Shown piece by piece: positions 19,235 through 28,040 of a DNA stretch of 64,000 nt. This DNA comes from Meiothermus cerbereus DSM 11376 (GTDB taxonomy: Bacteria; Deinococcota; Deinococci; Deinococcales; Thermaceae): contig NZ_JHVI01000020.1 in the NCBI RefSeq assembly GCF_000620065.1, forward strand, positions 1 through 64,000, in the 5' to 3' direction. How positions within the stretch are numbered: position 1 is the first letter of the stretch; every line of letters starts with the position of its first letter. The notes under the pieces are model-generated. The model ran no database searches, was not told the DNA's origin, and was given only the letters and a program-made list of their open reading frames with translations. Position numbers and translations under genes: made by a program.

Positions 19235-20265
19235 CACTCCTCCTCCCCAATTTCGTGGCTCTGCAGGCTGCGCCACAGGAGAATGGGCAATAGCAGGGCA
19301 AAAACGATGGCGTCTTTGTAGGCGCTGGCCTGGAACGAGGCCCAGGACTCCATGGCGCCCACCAGCAGGGCCCCCACCACGGCCAGCGGGTAGCTGACAA
19401 GGCCACCTAGAATGCCGGCCACAAAGCCTTTGAGGCCCAGCAGGAAACCCTGAAAGTAGGCGGGGGAGATCAGGGGTGCTAGCAGCATGCCGCTGATGCA
19501 GGCGATGAGGGTAGCAATACCAAAAGAAACATAGCCGGCCTGGCTGGGGCTAATGCCCAGAAGTCTGGCCCCATAGCGGTTTACAGCGCAGGCCCGCAAG
19601 GCCTTGCCATAGATGCTCTTGGTAAAAAACAAGTACAGGCCTGCCATGGTAAGAAAGGCAAAGCCATAGACCAGAAAAGCCTGGTTGTTGACCGGCACCA
19701 GCCCGATGGTGGTCTGGCCCTGGAGGATGGCAGGCAGGCGGAACTGCTCAGGGCCAAAAAACACCAGCCCCAACCCCATATAGGCAAAGTGCAGGCCTAC
19801 CGCAATAATCAGATACGTGAGCACGCTTGCATTTTTGGCGGGCTCGAAAAAGAGCCGGTAAGAGGCTGGGCCAATGGGCAGCACCACCAGGATGGCAAAA
19901 AGCCAGCCCAACCACATCGGTACCCCCTGGGCACCCCACCAGGCTACGCCCAGGACCCCCAGCGCGCCCAGGGCCAGCAAGCCCGCACGTCTGAGATTTG
20001 TTCGGTCTAAAATTGCCCACCACAAGAGCATGGCTGTGGCCAACCAGGCCGTGCCGGGTATCTGGCCTTCCAGGCTGAGCCCGCTTACCTCGCTGGGTAG
20101 AAACCATACGTAGGTCAGGGGCGCAAAGACCAAAAACTCGCCCAGTGGAACCATGATTACCCGGGTAACGGCAAAAACCAGCACCAGTGACAGCCCTAGT
20201 AGGGCGTAGATAGTGCCGTTTTGTAGGGCATCGGCGGTAAGGAAAGAGAAGATGGTCCAATCCAT
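19234..20265 (-). CDS. livH: Branched-chain-type ABC transporter permease (LivH)
   Basis: Integral membrane permease of 343 aa with about eight hydrophobic segments, opening with the LivH pattern LQNGTIYALLGLSLVLVFAVTRVIMVPLGE split over two helices. It pairs with the LivM half of the next gene to form the channel of a HAAT uptake system. A stretch of about 50 residues (80-130) is more hydrophobic and longer than in a minimal LivH. The gene follows the binding-protein gene after a 74-base spacer that holds a strong hairpin. Confidence 0.9.
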   Translation of the reverse strand: MDWTIFSFLTADALQNGTIYALLGLSLVLVFAVTRVIMVPLGEFLVFAPLTYVWFLPSEVSGLSLEGQIPGTAWLATAMLLWWAILDRTNLRRAGLLALGALGVLGVAWWGAQGVPMWLGWLFAILVVLPIGPASYRLFFEPAKNASVLTYLIIAVGLHFAYMGLGLVFFGPEQFRLPAILQGQTTIGLVPVNNQAFLVYGFAFLTMAGLYLFFTKSIYGKALRACAVNRYGARLLGISPSQAGYVSFGIATLIACISGMLLAPLISPAYFQGFLLGLKGFVAGILGGLVSYPLAVVGALLVGAMESWASFQASAYKDAIVFALLLPILLWRSLQSHEIGEEE

Positions 20266-20277
20266 AAGAAAAGAGCT

Positions 20278-20309
20278 GGGGGGGAGGGGGTGGGGGAGCT
20301 AACTCCCCC
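20278..20309 (-). promoter_or_regulatory. Intercistronic hairpin after the binding-protein gene, with G-runs
   Basis: Between livK and livH a 7-bp perfect stem GGGGGAG / CTCCCCC (20292-20298 and 20303-20309) with a four-base loop lies in the transcript. It has no T-tract and so is not an obvious terminator. Hairpins here commonly protect the binding-protein mRNA and lower expression of the downstream permease. On the + strand the left side continues as runs of 7, 5 and 5 guanines, which could form a quadruplex in the template strand. Confidence 0.55.
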
Positions 20310-20339
20310 CGATTTGTTAAAACCCCTGCCCCCGGCCCG

Positions 20340-21533
20340 CTACCTGAAGGTTCGCAGAAGCTTCCACTCGAGCTTGCCAGCTGGGTTCTTCACGATCTCA
20401 ACCATGACCGCAGCCTCGTTGAAGCGCAGGCCCAGGTGGTCGGTGGGGGACATATTGAAGAGGCCGTGGGTGCCTACCACATTGCGGGTGGCCTCGAGCT
20501 CATCCCGCAGCGCCCGGCGGAAAGCGGCCAGGTTGCTAGGCTGCTCGCGCCGCAAGGCCCGCTCGAGGGCCGGGCGCAGAATGGCCCAGGCGTCGTAGGC
20601 GTGGCCGCCAAAGGTGGAGTAGCTGCCGATGCCAAAGCGGGCCTCATACTGCTGCACATAGCTGGTGGCCACCTGCCGGTTGGGGAAGTCGGGGGGGAGT
20701 TGGTCGAAGACCAGCACTGGGCCTGCTGGCAGGCGGGTACCCACCACCACGTCGCCGCCTACCCGCAAAAAGTCGGGGTTGGCCACGCCATGGGTCTGGT
20801 AGATGAGGCCCCTATAGCCGCGCTCGCGCAGGGTGCGCTGGGGCAGTACCGGCGCAGTGCCCGAGCCGCCGATCAAGACCGCATCAGGGTTGCGGGCCAG
20901 GATGCGCAGCACCTGTCCAGCCACCGAGGTATCGGTACGGGCAAACCGCTCGGAGGCCACCACCTGGATGCCGGCCTCACGAGCGGCTGCCTCGAAGGCC
21001 CGGGCCCAGCCCTCGCCGTAGGCATCATTGAAGCCGATGTAGGCCGCCGTCTTGACCCCGGAAGCGGCCATGTCCCGCACGATGGGCTGGCTCATCTGCT
21101 GCTCGGTCTGGGGGGTTTTGAACACCCAGCGACGCTTCTCATCCACTGGGAAGACAATCTCGAGGTTGGCCGCCAGAGAGATTTTGGGCACACCCGCCTC
21201 GGCTACGGGGTCAATCATCCCCAGGCTGGCGGGGGTGGTGGTGGTGCCGATGATGGCCAGCACCTGGTCTTCTTGAATCAGACGACGGGTGGCGCGTACA
21301 GCCTGGGTGGTATCGGAAGCATCGTCAATAATCACAAACTGCACTGGGCGCCCTGCCACCCCGCCGCGGCGGTTGACCTGCTCTTCCAGCAACACCAGGG
21401 TGTTGCGCTCGGGGATGCCTAGGCTGGCTGCAGGGCCGGTGGCAGAGACCACCACCCCGATCTTGAGTGGTGCCTGCTGGGCCAGGCCCAGCCCCAGTCC
21501 AAGTGCCAGAAGTCCTACCAAAACTTGCTTCAT
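20340..21533 (-). CDS. livK: ABC transporter substrate-binding protein (LivJ/LivK family)
   Basis: Secreted binding protein of 397 aa: the first 19 residues (MKQVLVGLLALGLGLGLAQ) form a signal peptide without a lipobox. The mature part opens with PLKIGVVVSATGPAASLGIPE, split here over the family pattern for periplasmic leucine/isoleucine/valine-type receptors, and contains GTTTTPASLGM in the ligand cleft. It presents the ligand to LivH/LivM. A much longer upstream frame exists but the ATG at 21533 follows GAGGAGGCAGT. The start overlaps the paaH stop by four bases, so uptake and degradation genes are translationally coupled; an aromatic acid ligand is likely. Confidence 0.9.
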   Translation of the reverse strand: MKQVLVGLLALGLGLGLAQQAPLKIGVVVSATGPAASLGIPERNTLVLLEEQVNRRGGVAGRPVQFVIIDDASDTTQAVRATRRLIQEDQVLAIIGTTTTPASLGMIDPVAEAGVPKISLAANLEIVFPVDEKRRWVFKTPQTEQQMSQPIVRDMAASGVKTAAYIGFNDAYGEGWARAFEAAAREAGIQVVASERFARTDTSVAGQVLRILARNPDAVLIGGSGTAPVLPQRTLRERGYRGLIYQTHGVANPDFLRVGGDVVVGTRLPAGPVLVFDQLPPDFPNRQVATSYVQQYEARFGIGSYSTFGGHAYDAWAILRPALERALRREQPSNLAAFRRALRDELEATRNVVGTHGLFNMSPTDHLGLRFNEAAVMVEIVKNPAGKLEWKLLRTFR

Positions 21534-23104
21534 ACTGCCTCCTCTTCGCGGGTTTGCAAATCTCCCTTGGTGTAAGGAACCAAGGATAGATTTCCGAAAT
21601 TTTCCAGACCTGCGGCCACCATGCGCCGCAACAGGGGGTGCGGGCGGTAGCGATCCTCGCCCAGCTCGGCCTGGAGGCCTTCCAGGGCCCGCAGCACCGG
21701 CTTGAGCCAGAGCTGTTCGGCCCACTCCAGGGGCCCCAGCGGGTAGCCCGTGCCCAGCCGCATGGCGCGGTTCAGGTCGGGCGGACTGGCTACCCCTTCG
21801 GCTATTGCCGACAGGGCCTCGTTGATGAGCAGGGCCAGGATACGGAAGGCTACCCCGCCAGGCTGGTCGGGTAGTATCAGGGTGTTGTACCCGTGGGCTG
21901 CGAAATAGCTCTGGGCCAGCTTTAGGGCCTCGTTGCCACCACTTAAGGGCGCATACAACTCGACCACGGTCGCTGGGCTGATGGGCGGCACCAGGCTAAA
22001 CCCGGCCACCGGGCGCCCCCGGAACTCGGCCTGCACCGCGCTGGCGGAGTGTCCCCAGACCAGCGAGACTACCGGCAGGTTCTCGAAAAAATCGTGCTTG
22101 CGCTCGAGCTTGACCCGGCAGTCCAGCACGAACTGGGCCTCAGCCACATTTTCGGTGTGCTTGAAGCGTGCCCGAAGCTCCTGGGCTACTGGATTGGGGC
22201 CAATGATGAGGGGGAGGGGGATATCCTTGGTTTGCGCTTTAGGCGGGGTGGGCGGTGGTGGCGGCCCCGGTGGGTAGATGTACCAGCCCTGACCGGTCTT
22301 GCGCCCCAGCAGGCCCGCAGCTACCCGCTGGTACTGCAAGGGATGAGGACGGTAGCGGGGTTCGCCATAGAAGGCCTGGTAGACCGAGGTGGAGGCAGCG
22401 TAGTTGATATCCAGCCCGATTAAATCCATTAGCTCGAAGGGGCCCATGGGAAAGCCCATGCCCTTCAGAATCCAGTCGATGTGCTCTTTGGCAAGGCCCT
22501 CGCCGTAGAGCCTCAGGGCCTCGCCGTAGAAAGGCCGGGCCACCCGGTTGACCAGAAAACCTGGGGAATCCGCTACCTGCACAGGTTCCTTGCCCCAGCT
22601 TTGCATCAGGGTCTGCATGCGCTTTAGCAAGCCGGGGTCGGTCTCTAGGCCGCCCACCACCTCGACCAGCTTCATGCGCTGGGCGGGGTTGAAAAAGTGT
22701 AGCCCGAGCACACGGGCGGGGTGCTTGACCCTGGACGCAATGGCTGAAACCGAAAAGGTAGAGGTGTTGGTGGCCAGGATGTTGCTCTCGTTGAGTTCAC
22801 CCAGTTTGCCCAACAGTTCTTGCTTGAGCTCGAGCTTCTCCGGTGCCGCTTCGATGACCAGCCCGGCCTGGGCGCAATCCTCGAGCGAAGCGGTGGTCTG
22901 GATGCGGGCTAGAATTTCTTCTATGCCCGTCAAGCGCCCCCGTTCATGCTGCTTTTGCAGGTCGGCGCGAATCTCCCGCAGGGCCTGCTCGAGGGCTTGC
23001 GGGTAGGGGTCGTAGAGCCAGACCGCATGACCGGCCACAGCGGCCACCTCGGCGATGCCCCGGCCCATGGTGCCAGCCCCCAAAATCGCCACAGTTTCCT
23101 TCAC
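21530..23104 (-). CDS. paaH: 3-hydroxyacyl-CoA dehydrogenase (PaaH type)
   Basis: NAD-dependent dehydrogenase (524 aa) that oxidises 3-hydroxyadipyl-CoA to 3-oxoadipyl-CoA late in phenylacetate degradation. The Rossmann motif is GAGTMG (about 8-13), followed by the catalytic histidine in LHFFNPAQRMKLVEVV and the asparagine in DSPGFLVNRV. A second C-terminal 3HCDH domain (about 400-500) is present, as in PaaH/PaaC proteins of about 500 aa. TTG at 23107 and GTG at 23104 are both in frame; GTG has the better spacing from GGGAGG. It is the first gene after a palindromic operator and leads the transporter operon. Confidence 0.9.
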   Translation of the reverse strand: MKETVAILGAGTMGRGIAEVAAVAGHAVWLYDPYPQALEQALREIRADLQKQHERGRLTGIEEILARIQTTASLEDCAQAGLVIEAAPEKLELKQELLGKLGELNESNILATNTSTFSVSAIASRVKHPARVLGLHFFNPAQRMKLVEVVGGLETDPGLLKRMQTLMQSWGKEPVQVADSPGFLVNRVARPFYGEALRLYGEGLAKEHIDWILKGMGFPMGPFELMDLIGLDINYAASTSVYQAFYGEPRYRPHPLQYQRVAAGLLGRKTGQGWYIYPPGPPPPPTPPKAQTKDIPLPLIIGPNPVAQELRARFKHTENVAEAQFVLDCRVKLERKHDFFENLPVVSLVWGHSASAVQAEFRGRPVAGFSLVPPISPATVVELYAPLSGGNEALKLAQSYFAAHGYNTLILPDQPGGVAFRILALLINEALSAIAEGVASPPDLNRAMRLGTGYPLGPLEWAEQLWLKPVLRALEGLQAELGEDRYRPHPLLRRMVAAGLENFGNLSLVPYTKGDLQTREEEAV

Positions 23105-23120
23105 CAAGCCTCCCTATACC

Positions 23121-23140
23121 AAACAAACACTCGTTTGTTT
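23121..23140. promoter_or_regulatory. Palindrome resembling the Thermus PaaR operator
   Basis: AAACAAAC-ACTC-GTTTGTTT is a perfect 8-bp inverted repeat just upstream of paaH. Its core (23124-23137) matches the published T. thermophilus PaaR consensus CNAACGNNCGTTNG at all fixed positions but one. PaaR is a TetR-family repressor released by phenylacetyl-CoA. A TATAGG box lies between the palindrome and the start codon, so binding would cover the promoter. No paaR gene is in the window. Confidence 0.65.
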
Positions 23141-23340
23141 ACCTTTGCGTTGGGTGTCAGTCTAAAGGCAGGTTTTCCTGCTGTCAAGAATGTTGAATAG
23201 GGCCGCTGCTCAACCGTTTGGATGTTCTGGGGCCAGCCTTTTGGTGAAGGCAGGCGCAGAAGTGGTGGGCCCCCAGGCAAAGCGCCGGGGGGAGCACCCA
23301 AGCCCGGCGGCCTGGCCTCGAGGCATCCTTCGGGTAGGGT

Positions 23341-24312
23341 TTATATGACGTGCTGGGGCAGCCCCTCGAGCTCCGATTCCTGGGGCGGTACCCAGCCTCC
23401 CCCGAAGGCCTCCAGCAGCGAGGCTTCCAGAAACCAGCTTTTGGGGGTCTTGGCGCCCCACAGGGTCTGGCGGCGGGGGTCGTTGAGGCTCCAACGGATG
23501 GGTTCGAAGTCGGGGTCTACGGTGCTGTAGTCGGAGGTGTATAGCTCGATGCGGTGGCCGTCGGGGTCGCGCAGGTACAGGAAGAAAGCGTTGGAAACGC
23601 CATGACGACCCGGGCCGCGCTCGATGGCCTCGGTCTGTCTGGCACCGGCCAGGATGTCGCAGGCTTTGATGATGCTCATGGTATCGGGCATCCAGTAGGC
23701 AAGATGGTGCAGCCGGGGGCCGGTGCCGTTGGTGAGGGCCAGGTCGTGGACGTTGCCCTTGCGGTGAATCCAGGCCGCCCAGATTCTGCCGTCGTCGCCT
23801 TCGGTGTACTCCGACATGCGGAAGGCCAGTTTGTCCATGTACCAGCGGGTCATGGCCTCGACCCAAGGGGTCATCACGTTGATGTGGTCAATGCGCTGGA
23901 GGCCGGGACCTTTGTGCAGGTCGTAGCGTTGCAAAAGCCAGGGGTATTTCTGGCTCTCGGCGTAGAAGGCCACCGGTACGCCAAAGGGGTCTTGCAGGCG
24001 CAACATCTTGGGCCGGTCTTGCTCCTGCTCCCAGCGGTGGGGCAGGCCCAGGGCTTCGGCCAGCTCGACCAATAGCTGCAAATCCAGTTCGCCGGCCACC
24101 CGGTAGCCCAGGTGCTTGATGCCGGGTTCTGGGGCCAGCTCGAGCTTAAGGGTCCACTCGCGGTCCTCGGTGCCGCGCAGGTATAAGGCCCCCTGGCTTT
24201 CGTGGAGCACGTTCAGGCCCAGCAAATCCACGTAGAAGTGGCGCGAACGCTCGAGGTCGGTCACGTAAAAAACCCCGTGGCCGATGCGGATTATATTGGG
24301 AACCTGGGTCAT
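23341..24312 (-). CDS. hpaD: 3,4-dihydroxyphenylacetate 2,3-dioxygenase
   Basis: Type I extradiol ring-cleavage dioxygenase (323 aa) of the vicinal oxygen chelate fold, converting homoprotocatechuate to 5-carboxymethyl-2-hydroxymuconate semialdehyde. Two glyoxalase-like modules begin at about residues 7 and 155. Metal ligands are the His in RIDHINVMT, the His in PRLHHLAYW and the Glu in GHRIELYTSDY. This matches the Fe/Mn homoprotocatechuate dioxygenases of Brevibacterium and Arthrobacter rather than the E. coli type. RBS GAGAGGTGA precedes the start. It is the last hpa gene downstream of hpaE-hpaB-hpaC. Confidence 0.92.
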   Translation of the reverse strand: MTQVPNIIRIGHGVFYVTDLERSRHFYVDLLGLNVLHESQGALYLRGTEDREWTLKLELAPEPGIKHLGYRVAGELDLQLLVELAEALGLPHRWEQEQDRPKMLRLQDPFGVPVAFYAESQKYPWLLQRYDLHKGPGLQRIDHINVMTPWVEAMTRWYMDKLAFRMSEYTEGDDGRIWAAWIHRKGNVHDLALTNGTGPRLHHLAYWMPDTMSIIKACDILAGARQTEAIERGPGRHGVSNAFFLYLRDPDGHRIELYTSDYSTVDPDFEPIRWSLNDPRRQTLWGAKTPKSWFLEASLLEAFGGGWVPPQESELEGLPQHVI

Positions 24313-24445
24313 AAAGTTTCACCTCTCTAAGTGCTCTGGTAACTTAATGCCTGGGATGGATTTAGCTCCTCTAATGTCTGGGAGTTGATTTGAGCGCCTC
24401 ATTTGGGGGACTTCATTGCACATCACCTTTTAACTCACCAGACTA

Positions 24446-24919
24446 CTAAGGCAGTTGCCGGTAGCTTCGGTTCCAGTACACCAACGGCTTGCTTTCCTCG
24501 CCCAGGGCTACTTTTTCGACCTCACCCACCACAATCTTGTGAGTGCCCCCCGGATAGACCGCCCAGGTTCGGCAGAAGAGGGTAGCCAGAGCCCCCTCGA
24601 GGGCCGGGGGATCCTCGTTGGTCAGGGGCTGGTAACCCTCGATGACTCGCCCGGCAAAATGGTCTGAGATGTGCTCGTGACCCTCGGGCAGGAAGTTTAC
24701 GGAAAACTGTCCTGCTTGTTCCAGGACGGGCCAGAGCTGGGCGGTTTGGTTGACGCAGACCAGGACTAAAGGGGGCTCGAGGCTCACGCTGGTAAAACTG
24801 CTGGCGGTCATGCCTCGAGCCTCCCCCTGAAAGCGGGCGGCGATCACCGTAACCCCGCTGGGCCACAGGCGCATGACCTGACGGAAGGCCTCGGAAAGGG
24901 TGGGTTGGGTAGCTTCCAT
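24446..24919 (-). CDS. hpaC: 4-hydroxyphenylacetate 3-monooxygenase, flavin reductase component
   Basis: Short flavin reductase (157 aa) that supplies FADH2 to HpaB. The pattern PSGVTVIAARFQGEARGMTASSF split around VTVI and GMTASSF marks the flavin reductase family, and the GTHKIVVGEV motif is the conserved FMN/FAD- and NADH-binding loop. Length matches HpaC of Thermus. It starts 22 bases after hpaB and ends 133 bases before hpaD. Function is confident from sequence and context. Confidence 0.92.
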   Translation of the reverse strand: MEATQPTLSEAFRQVMRLWPSGVTVIAARFQGEARGMTASSFTSVSLEPPLVLVCVNQTAQLWPVLEQAGQFSVNFLPEGHEHISDHFAGRVIEGYQPLTNEDPPALEGALATLFCRTWAVYPGGTHKIVVGEVEKVALGEESKPLVYWNRSYRQLP

Positions 24920-24941
24920 AGCGTTTCACTGGTTGTAGGCG

Positions 24942-26399
24942 TTAGTCACTCGCGACGACCTCTGGCTGGGCCTGGTTTTGCCAGCCTAGATACGCCCGGA
25001 TGCGCTGTTTGTAAGGCTCCTTGTCGTAGACCGAGTAAAGGGTCTGGTACATGCGCACCGGGTCGCCGAAGAAGAAGCGCTCGTAGAGGGTCTGGCGTGC
25101 GCCGAAGCCGCTCATGGTCATGTCCCAGGCCAGCCGGAAGAGCTGTACCCGCTCGCGTGCGGGCAGGGTGGCCGACTGCAAGAACTTTTCCAGGTGTGGC
25201 CCGACGGGCGAGTCAAAGTCGGCCTCGGAGGGTAGGGTGATCATTCCGGAAGCACCAATCTGCTGAACAATCTCGTTGATGCGCGGGTAGAGCCGGGGAT
25301 AGAGGTTGCGGGCCCCATCAATGGCCCCGCGGTCGGGGCAGAATAGGCCGTATTTGTTGGGTTTTGCGTCCCGCTCGGCCCTGGCCCAGAAACCCTTCAT
25401 GGCCTCGAGGTACACGATCACCTCGGCGATTTTTTCCTGCACGTGGGGGAAGGTATCGGCCCCGATGGTCTCGCCTATGAGCGAGACCAGACCCAAAAAG
25501 GCCTCGGTCTTGGCGTTTTTGAGCACCACCACCTGGTGGGCCATGTGCATCAGGGCCCCGGTCTCGGCATAGGCGGTGTTGCAGCGCTGTAGGTCTTTGT
25601 AGATGAAGACCCGCTCCCACGGTACAAATACGTCGTCAAACACCGTCAGGCAGTCCATCTCCTCCAGCCGGCTGCTCAAGGGGTAGTCGAAGCTCGAGTC
25701 CCCCACGGCCATGCTCTCGCGGCTGATGAAATGGAGGCCGGGGGTGTTGGTAGGGATGGCGAAGGCGATGGCATACTTGTCGGCCCCCGGGCCTTCCTTA
25801 AGGAGGGTGGAGGGGAAGACCAGCAGTTCGTCGGCGGTGGGCAGGGTAGAAAGCATCCGGGCCCCCCGCACCACGATGCCTTTTTCGTTCTCGCTCACTA
25901 CCCCCAGGGGGATGTAGGGGTCGGGCTGCTCGAGGTTGCTTTTGGCCCGGTTGACCTGGGGGTTGGTGAGGCAGTGGGTGGTGGCGAGGTCCTTTTCGCG
26001 CACGTGCTGCACGTAGCGCCGCACGTTGTCGGCATAGGGGCCAAAAAACTCGGCGCTCTCTTGGAAGGCCATCAACACGGCGTTGAGGTAGTCCGGGCTG
26101 CGGCCCATCATGCCCAGGTGGGCGTCGGCCCAGAGCTTGTAGGCCGCGCTGCGCCGGGCCAGGTCTTCTTTGCTTTTGGCCGGCAGCAGGCTCATGGCGT
26201 AGCGCTGACCATTCTGCTCATAGGTCAGGGTATCGCGGTAGCGCGGGTCGTGCTGCATGTCGTACATCTGCGCCAGCGCGTGGACAATGCCCCTAAAGAC
26301 CGGGTGGGCGGTGGGGTCTTCGACCTTCTGGCCTTTGTACCAGAGGTTGGGCGGGTTTTCCTTCAGGGCCTGTAGGTATTCCTTGCCGGTTCTAGCCAT
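24942..26399 (-). CDS. hpaB: 4-hydroxyphenylacetate 3-monooxygenase, oxygenase component
   Basis: FADH2-dependent monooxygenase (485 aa) that hydroxylates 4-hydroxyphenylacetate to 3,4-dihydroxyphenylacetate. It opens with ARTGKEYLQALKENPPNLW, a conserved HpaB start, and has ATTHCLTNPQVNRAKS and FVPWERVF motifs of the acyl-CoA dehydrogenase-like fold. AAAGGAGG precedes the ATG. It sits 11 bases after hpaE and 22 before hpaC, forming one operon. Identity is very secure. Confidence 0.95.
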   Translation of the reverse strand: MARTGKEYLQALKENPPNLWYKGQKVEDPTAHPVFRGIVHALAQMYDMQHDPRYRDTLTYEQNGQRYAMSLLPAKSKEDLARRSAAYKLWADAHLGMMGRSPDYLNAVLMAFQESAEFFGPYADNVRRYVQHVREKDLATTHCLTNPQVNRAKSNLEQPDPYIPLGVVSENEKGIVVRGARMLSTLPTADELLVFPSTLLKEGPGADKYAIAFAIPTNTPGLHFISRESMAVGDSSFDYPLSSRLEEMDCLTVFDDVFVPWERVFIYKDLQRCNTAYAETGALMHMAHQVVVLKNAKTEAFLGLVSLIGETIGADTFPHVQEKIAEVIVYLEAMKGFWARAERDAKPNKYGLFCPDRGAIDGARNLYPRLYPRINEIVQQIGASGMITLPSEADFDSPVGPHLEKFLQSATLPARERVQLFRLAWDMTMSGFGARQTLYERFFFGDPVRMYQTLYSVYDKEPYKQRIRAYLGWQNQAQPEVVASD

Positions 26400-26410
26400 G
26401 GCTGCCTCCT

Positions 26411-27928
26411 TTACCTGCCAAATTTGGGAATCGGATGCTCGATGAGCGGCACCGCGATATGCTTCAGCTCGGTGTAGAACTCCAGGCTGTGCTCGCCGCC
26501 CTCGCGGTGGGTTCCGCTCATCTTGACCCCGCCGAAGGGGGTGGGCAGGTGCCGCACGTTGTGCGAGTTAATCCAGGTCATGCCCGCTTCCAGGTGCAAG
26601 GCCATGCGGTGGGCCCGCGCCACGTCCCGGGTCCAGACGTAAGAGGCCAGGCCATATTTGGAGTCGTTGGCTTTTTGCAGCGCGTCGGCTTCGTCCTTGA
26701 AGGGGATGACGGTCAGAATGGGGCCAAAAATCTCTTCCTGGGCGATGCGGTGGTGGTTTTCCGCCACAAACAGGCCAGGCCGAACGTAGTTGCCCTCGGT
26801 GCCTACCCGCTCGCCGCCGAAGATGTGCTGGGACTCCTGCTTGCCAATCTCCACATAGCCCAGCACGCGCTTTAGGTGCTCGGGGTGAATAAGGGGCCCC
26901 ACCTCGGTCTCAGGGTCAAGGGGGTGTCCCACCCTGACCCTGGCGGCCCGCTCGGCCAGGCGACTTACAAAAGCCTCAAAGATGCTTTCCTGCACCAGCG
27001 CGCGGGAGTTAGCGGTGCAGCGCTCGCCGTTGAAGCTGTAAATCTGGAACACCGTGGCGTCCAGGGCCCGCTCGAGGTCGGCGTCTTCGAAGATGATGGC
27101 GGGGGACTTGCCCCCGAGCTCGAGGGAAAGCCGCTTGAGGTGCTCTGCACTGTTTCGCGTAATGATGCTGCCGGTGGTGGTCTCGCCGGTGAAGGCAATC
27201 AGGGGAATATCCGGGTGCCGCACCACGGCATCGCCGGCCTCCTCGCCGAAGCCCTGCACCACATTGAACACCCCTGGGGGCAGGTCGGCTTCCTGAATAA
27301 TTTCGGCCAGCTTCCAGGCGGTGAGGGGCGACCACTCGGCGGGCTTCAAGACCACCGTGTTGCCAAAGGCCAGGGCCGGGGCAATGCGCCAGGTGGAGAG
27401 CATCATGGGGGCATTCCAGGGGGTGATGATGCCGCAAACCCCCACCGGAACCCGGATGCTGTAATTGAGCCACTCGCCGTCCACCGGGTAGCTTCGCCCG
27501 TCCATTGAGCGCTCGGCGTACTCGGCATAAAAGCTAAAGTTCTCGGCGGCCCGGGCCACCTGGGCCCGCACAATCCGCAGGGCCTGCCCGGCGTCCAGGC
27601 ACTCCATCACGGCCAGTTCGTCGCCGTGTTTCTCCAGCACCTCGGCGATCTTCAAGAGGTACTTCTTGCGGGCTTTGGCGCTTAGCCTCCACTTGGCGAA
27701 AGCGGCCTTGGCGGCCTTAGCAGCCTTGTCCACGTCCTCGGCGTGGCCTTTGTAGGCCCTGGCCAGCACCTGGTTGTTGGAGGGCTCGAGGCTTTCGAAC
27801 AACTCGCCCCGCACCCCCGCCACAAACTTTCCGCTGATAAAGTGCATCACCGTACTTTTGGCAATTTTCTGCCGTACCAGAGCGATGAACTCCGGTCTGA
27901 TGGCTTGGGCTTTCTCGAAAGCTTTCAC
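26411..27928 (-). CDS. hpaE: 5-carboxymethyl-2-hydroxymuconate semialdehyde dehydrogenase
   Basis: NAD-dependent aldehyde dehydrogenase (505 aa) acting on the ring-cleavage product of HpaD. The NAD site includes FTGETTTGS, the catalytic Glu lies in LELGGKSP and the nucleophilic Cys in NGERCTANSRALVQ. About 28 residues precede the usual HFISGKFV start of the family; this N-terminal extension is also seen in Thermus relatives as I recall. GTG start with GGGGAG five bases upstream. It is the first gene of the hpaEBCD block and is divergent from the HepT-MntA pair. Confidence 0.93.
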   Translation of the reverse strand: MKAFEKAQAIRPEFIALVRQKIAKSTVMHFISGKFVAGVRGELFESLEPSNNQVLARAYKGHAEDVDKAAKAAKAAFAKWRLSAKARKKYLLKIAEVLEKHGDELAVMECLDAGQALRIVRAQVARAAENFSFYAEYAERSMDGRSYPVDGEWLNYSIRVPVGVCGIITPWNAPMMLSTWRIAPALAFGNTVVLKPAEWSPLTAWKLAEIIQEADLPPGVFNVVQGFGEEAGDAVVRHPDIPLIAFTGETTTGSIITRNSAEHLKRLSLELGGKSPAIIFEDADLERALDATVFQIYSFNGERCTANSRALVQESIFEAFVSRLAERAARVRVGHPLDPETEVGPLIHPEHLKRVLGYVEIGKQESQHIFGGERVGTEGNYVRPGLFVAENHHRIAQEEIFGPILTVIPFKDEADALQKANDSKYGLASYVWTRDVARAHRMALHLEAGMTWINSHNVRHLPTPFGGVKMSGTHREGGEHSLEFYTELKHIAVPLIEHPIPKFGR

Positions 27929-27930
27929 GT

Positions 27931-28038
27931 TTACTCCCCAACGGCTTCACCTGGTTGTGAAAGGCCTTGCACAAAAGCTGCGTAGAACGCCCTGCAAATT
28001 GCGAATTGGTAGGCTTTGGCAAAGGTTTCGGTGCTCAT
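27931..28038 (-). CDS. Possible 35-aa leader ORF upstream of hpaE
   Basis: An open frame of 35 codons (starting MSTETFAKAYQFAICRAF) ends two bases before the hpaE start codon, and the hpaE ribosome-binding site GGGGAG lies inside its last codons. This layout would allow translational coupling. There is no clear ribosome-binding site for the small frame itself and the peptide resembles nothing I know. It could be plain 5' leader sequence. Low confidence. Confidence 0.25.
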   Translation of the reverse strand: MSTETFAKAYQFAICRAFYAAFVQGLSQPGEAVGE

Positions 28039-28040
28039 AG

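Noticed and set aside
23210-23866. 218-codon frame overlapping hpaD
   Set aside because: It overlaps hpaD in another frame and reads as Arg/Pro-rich noise, the usual shadow pattern.
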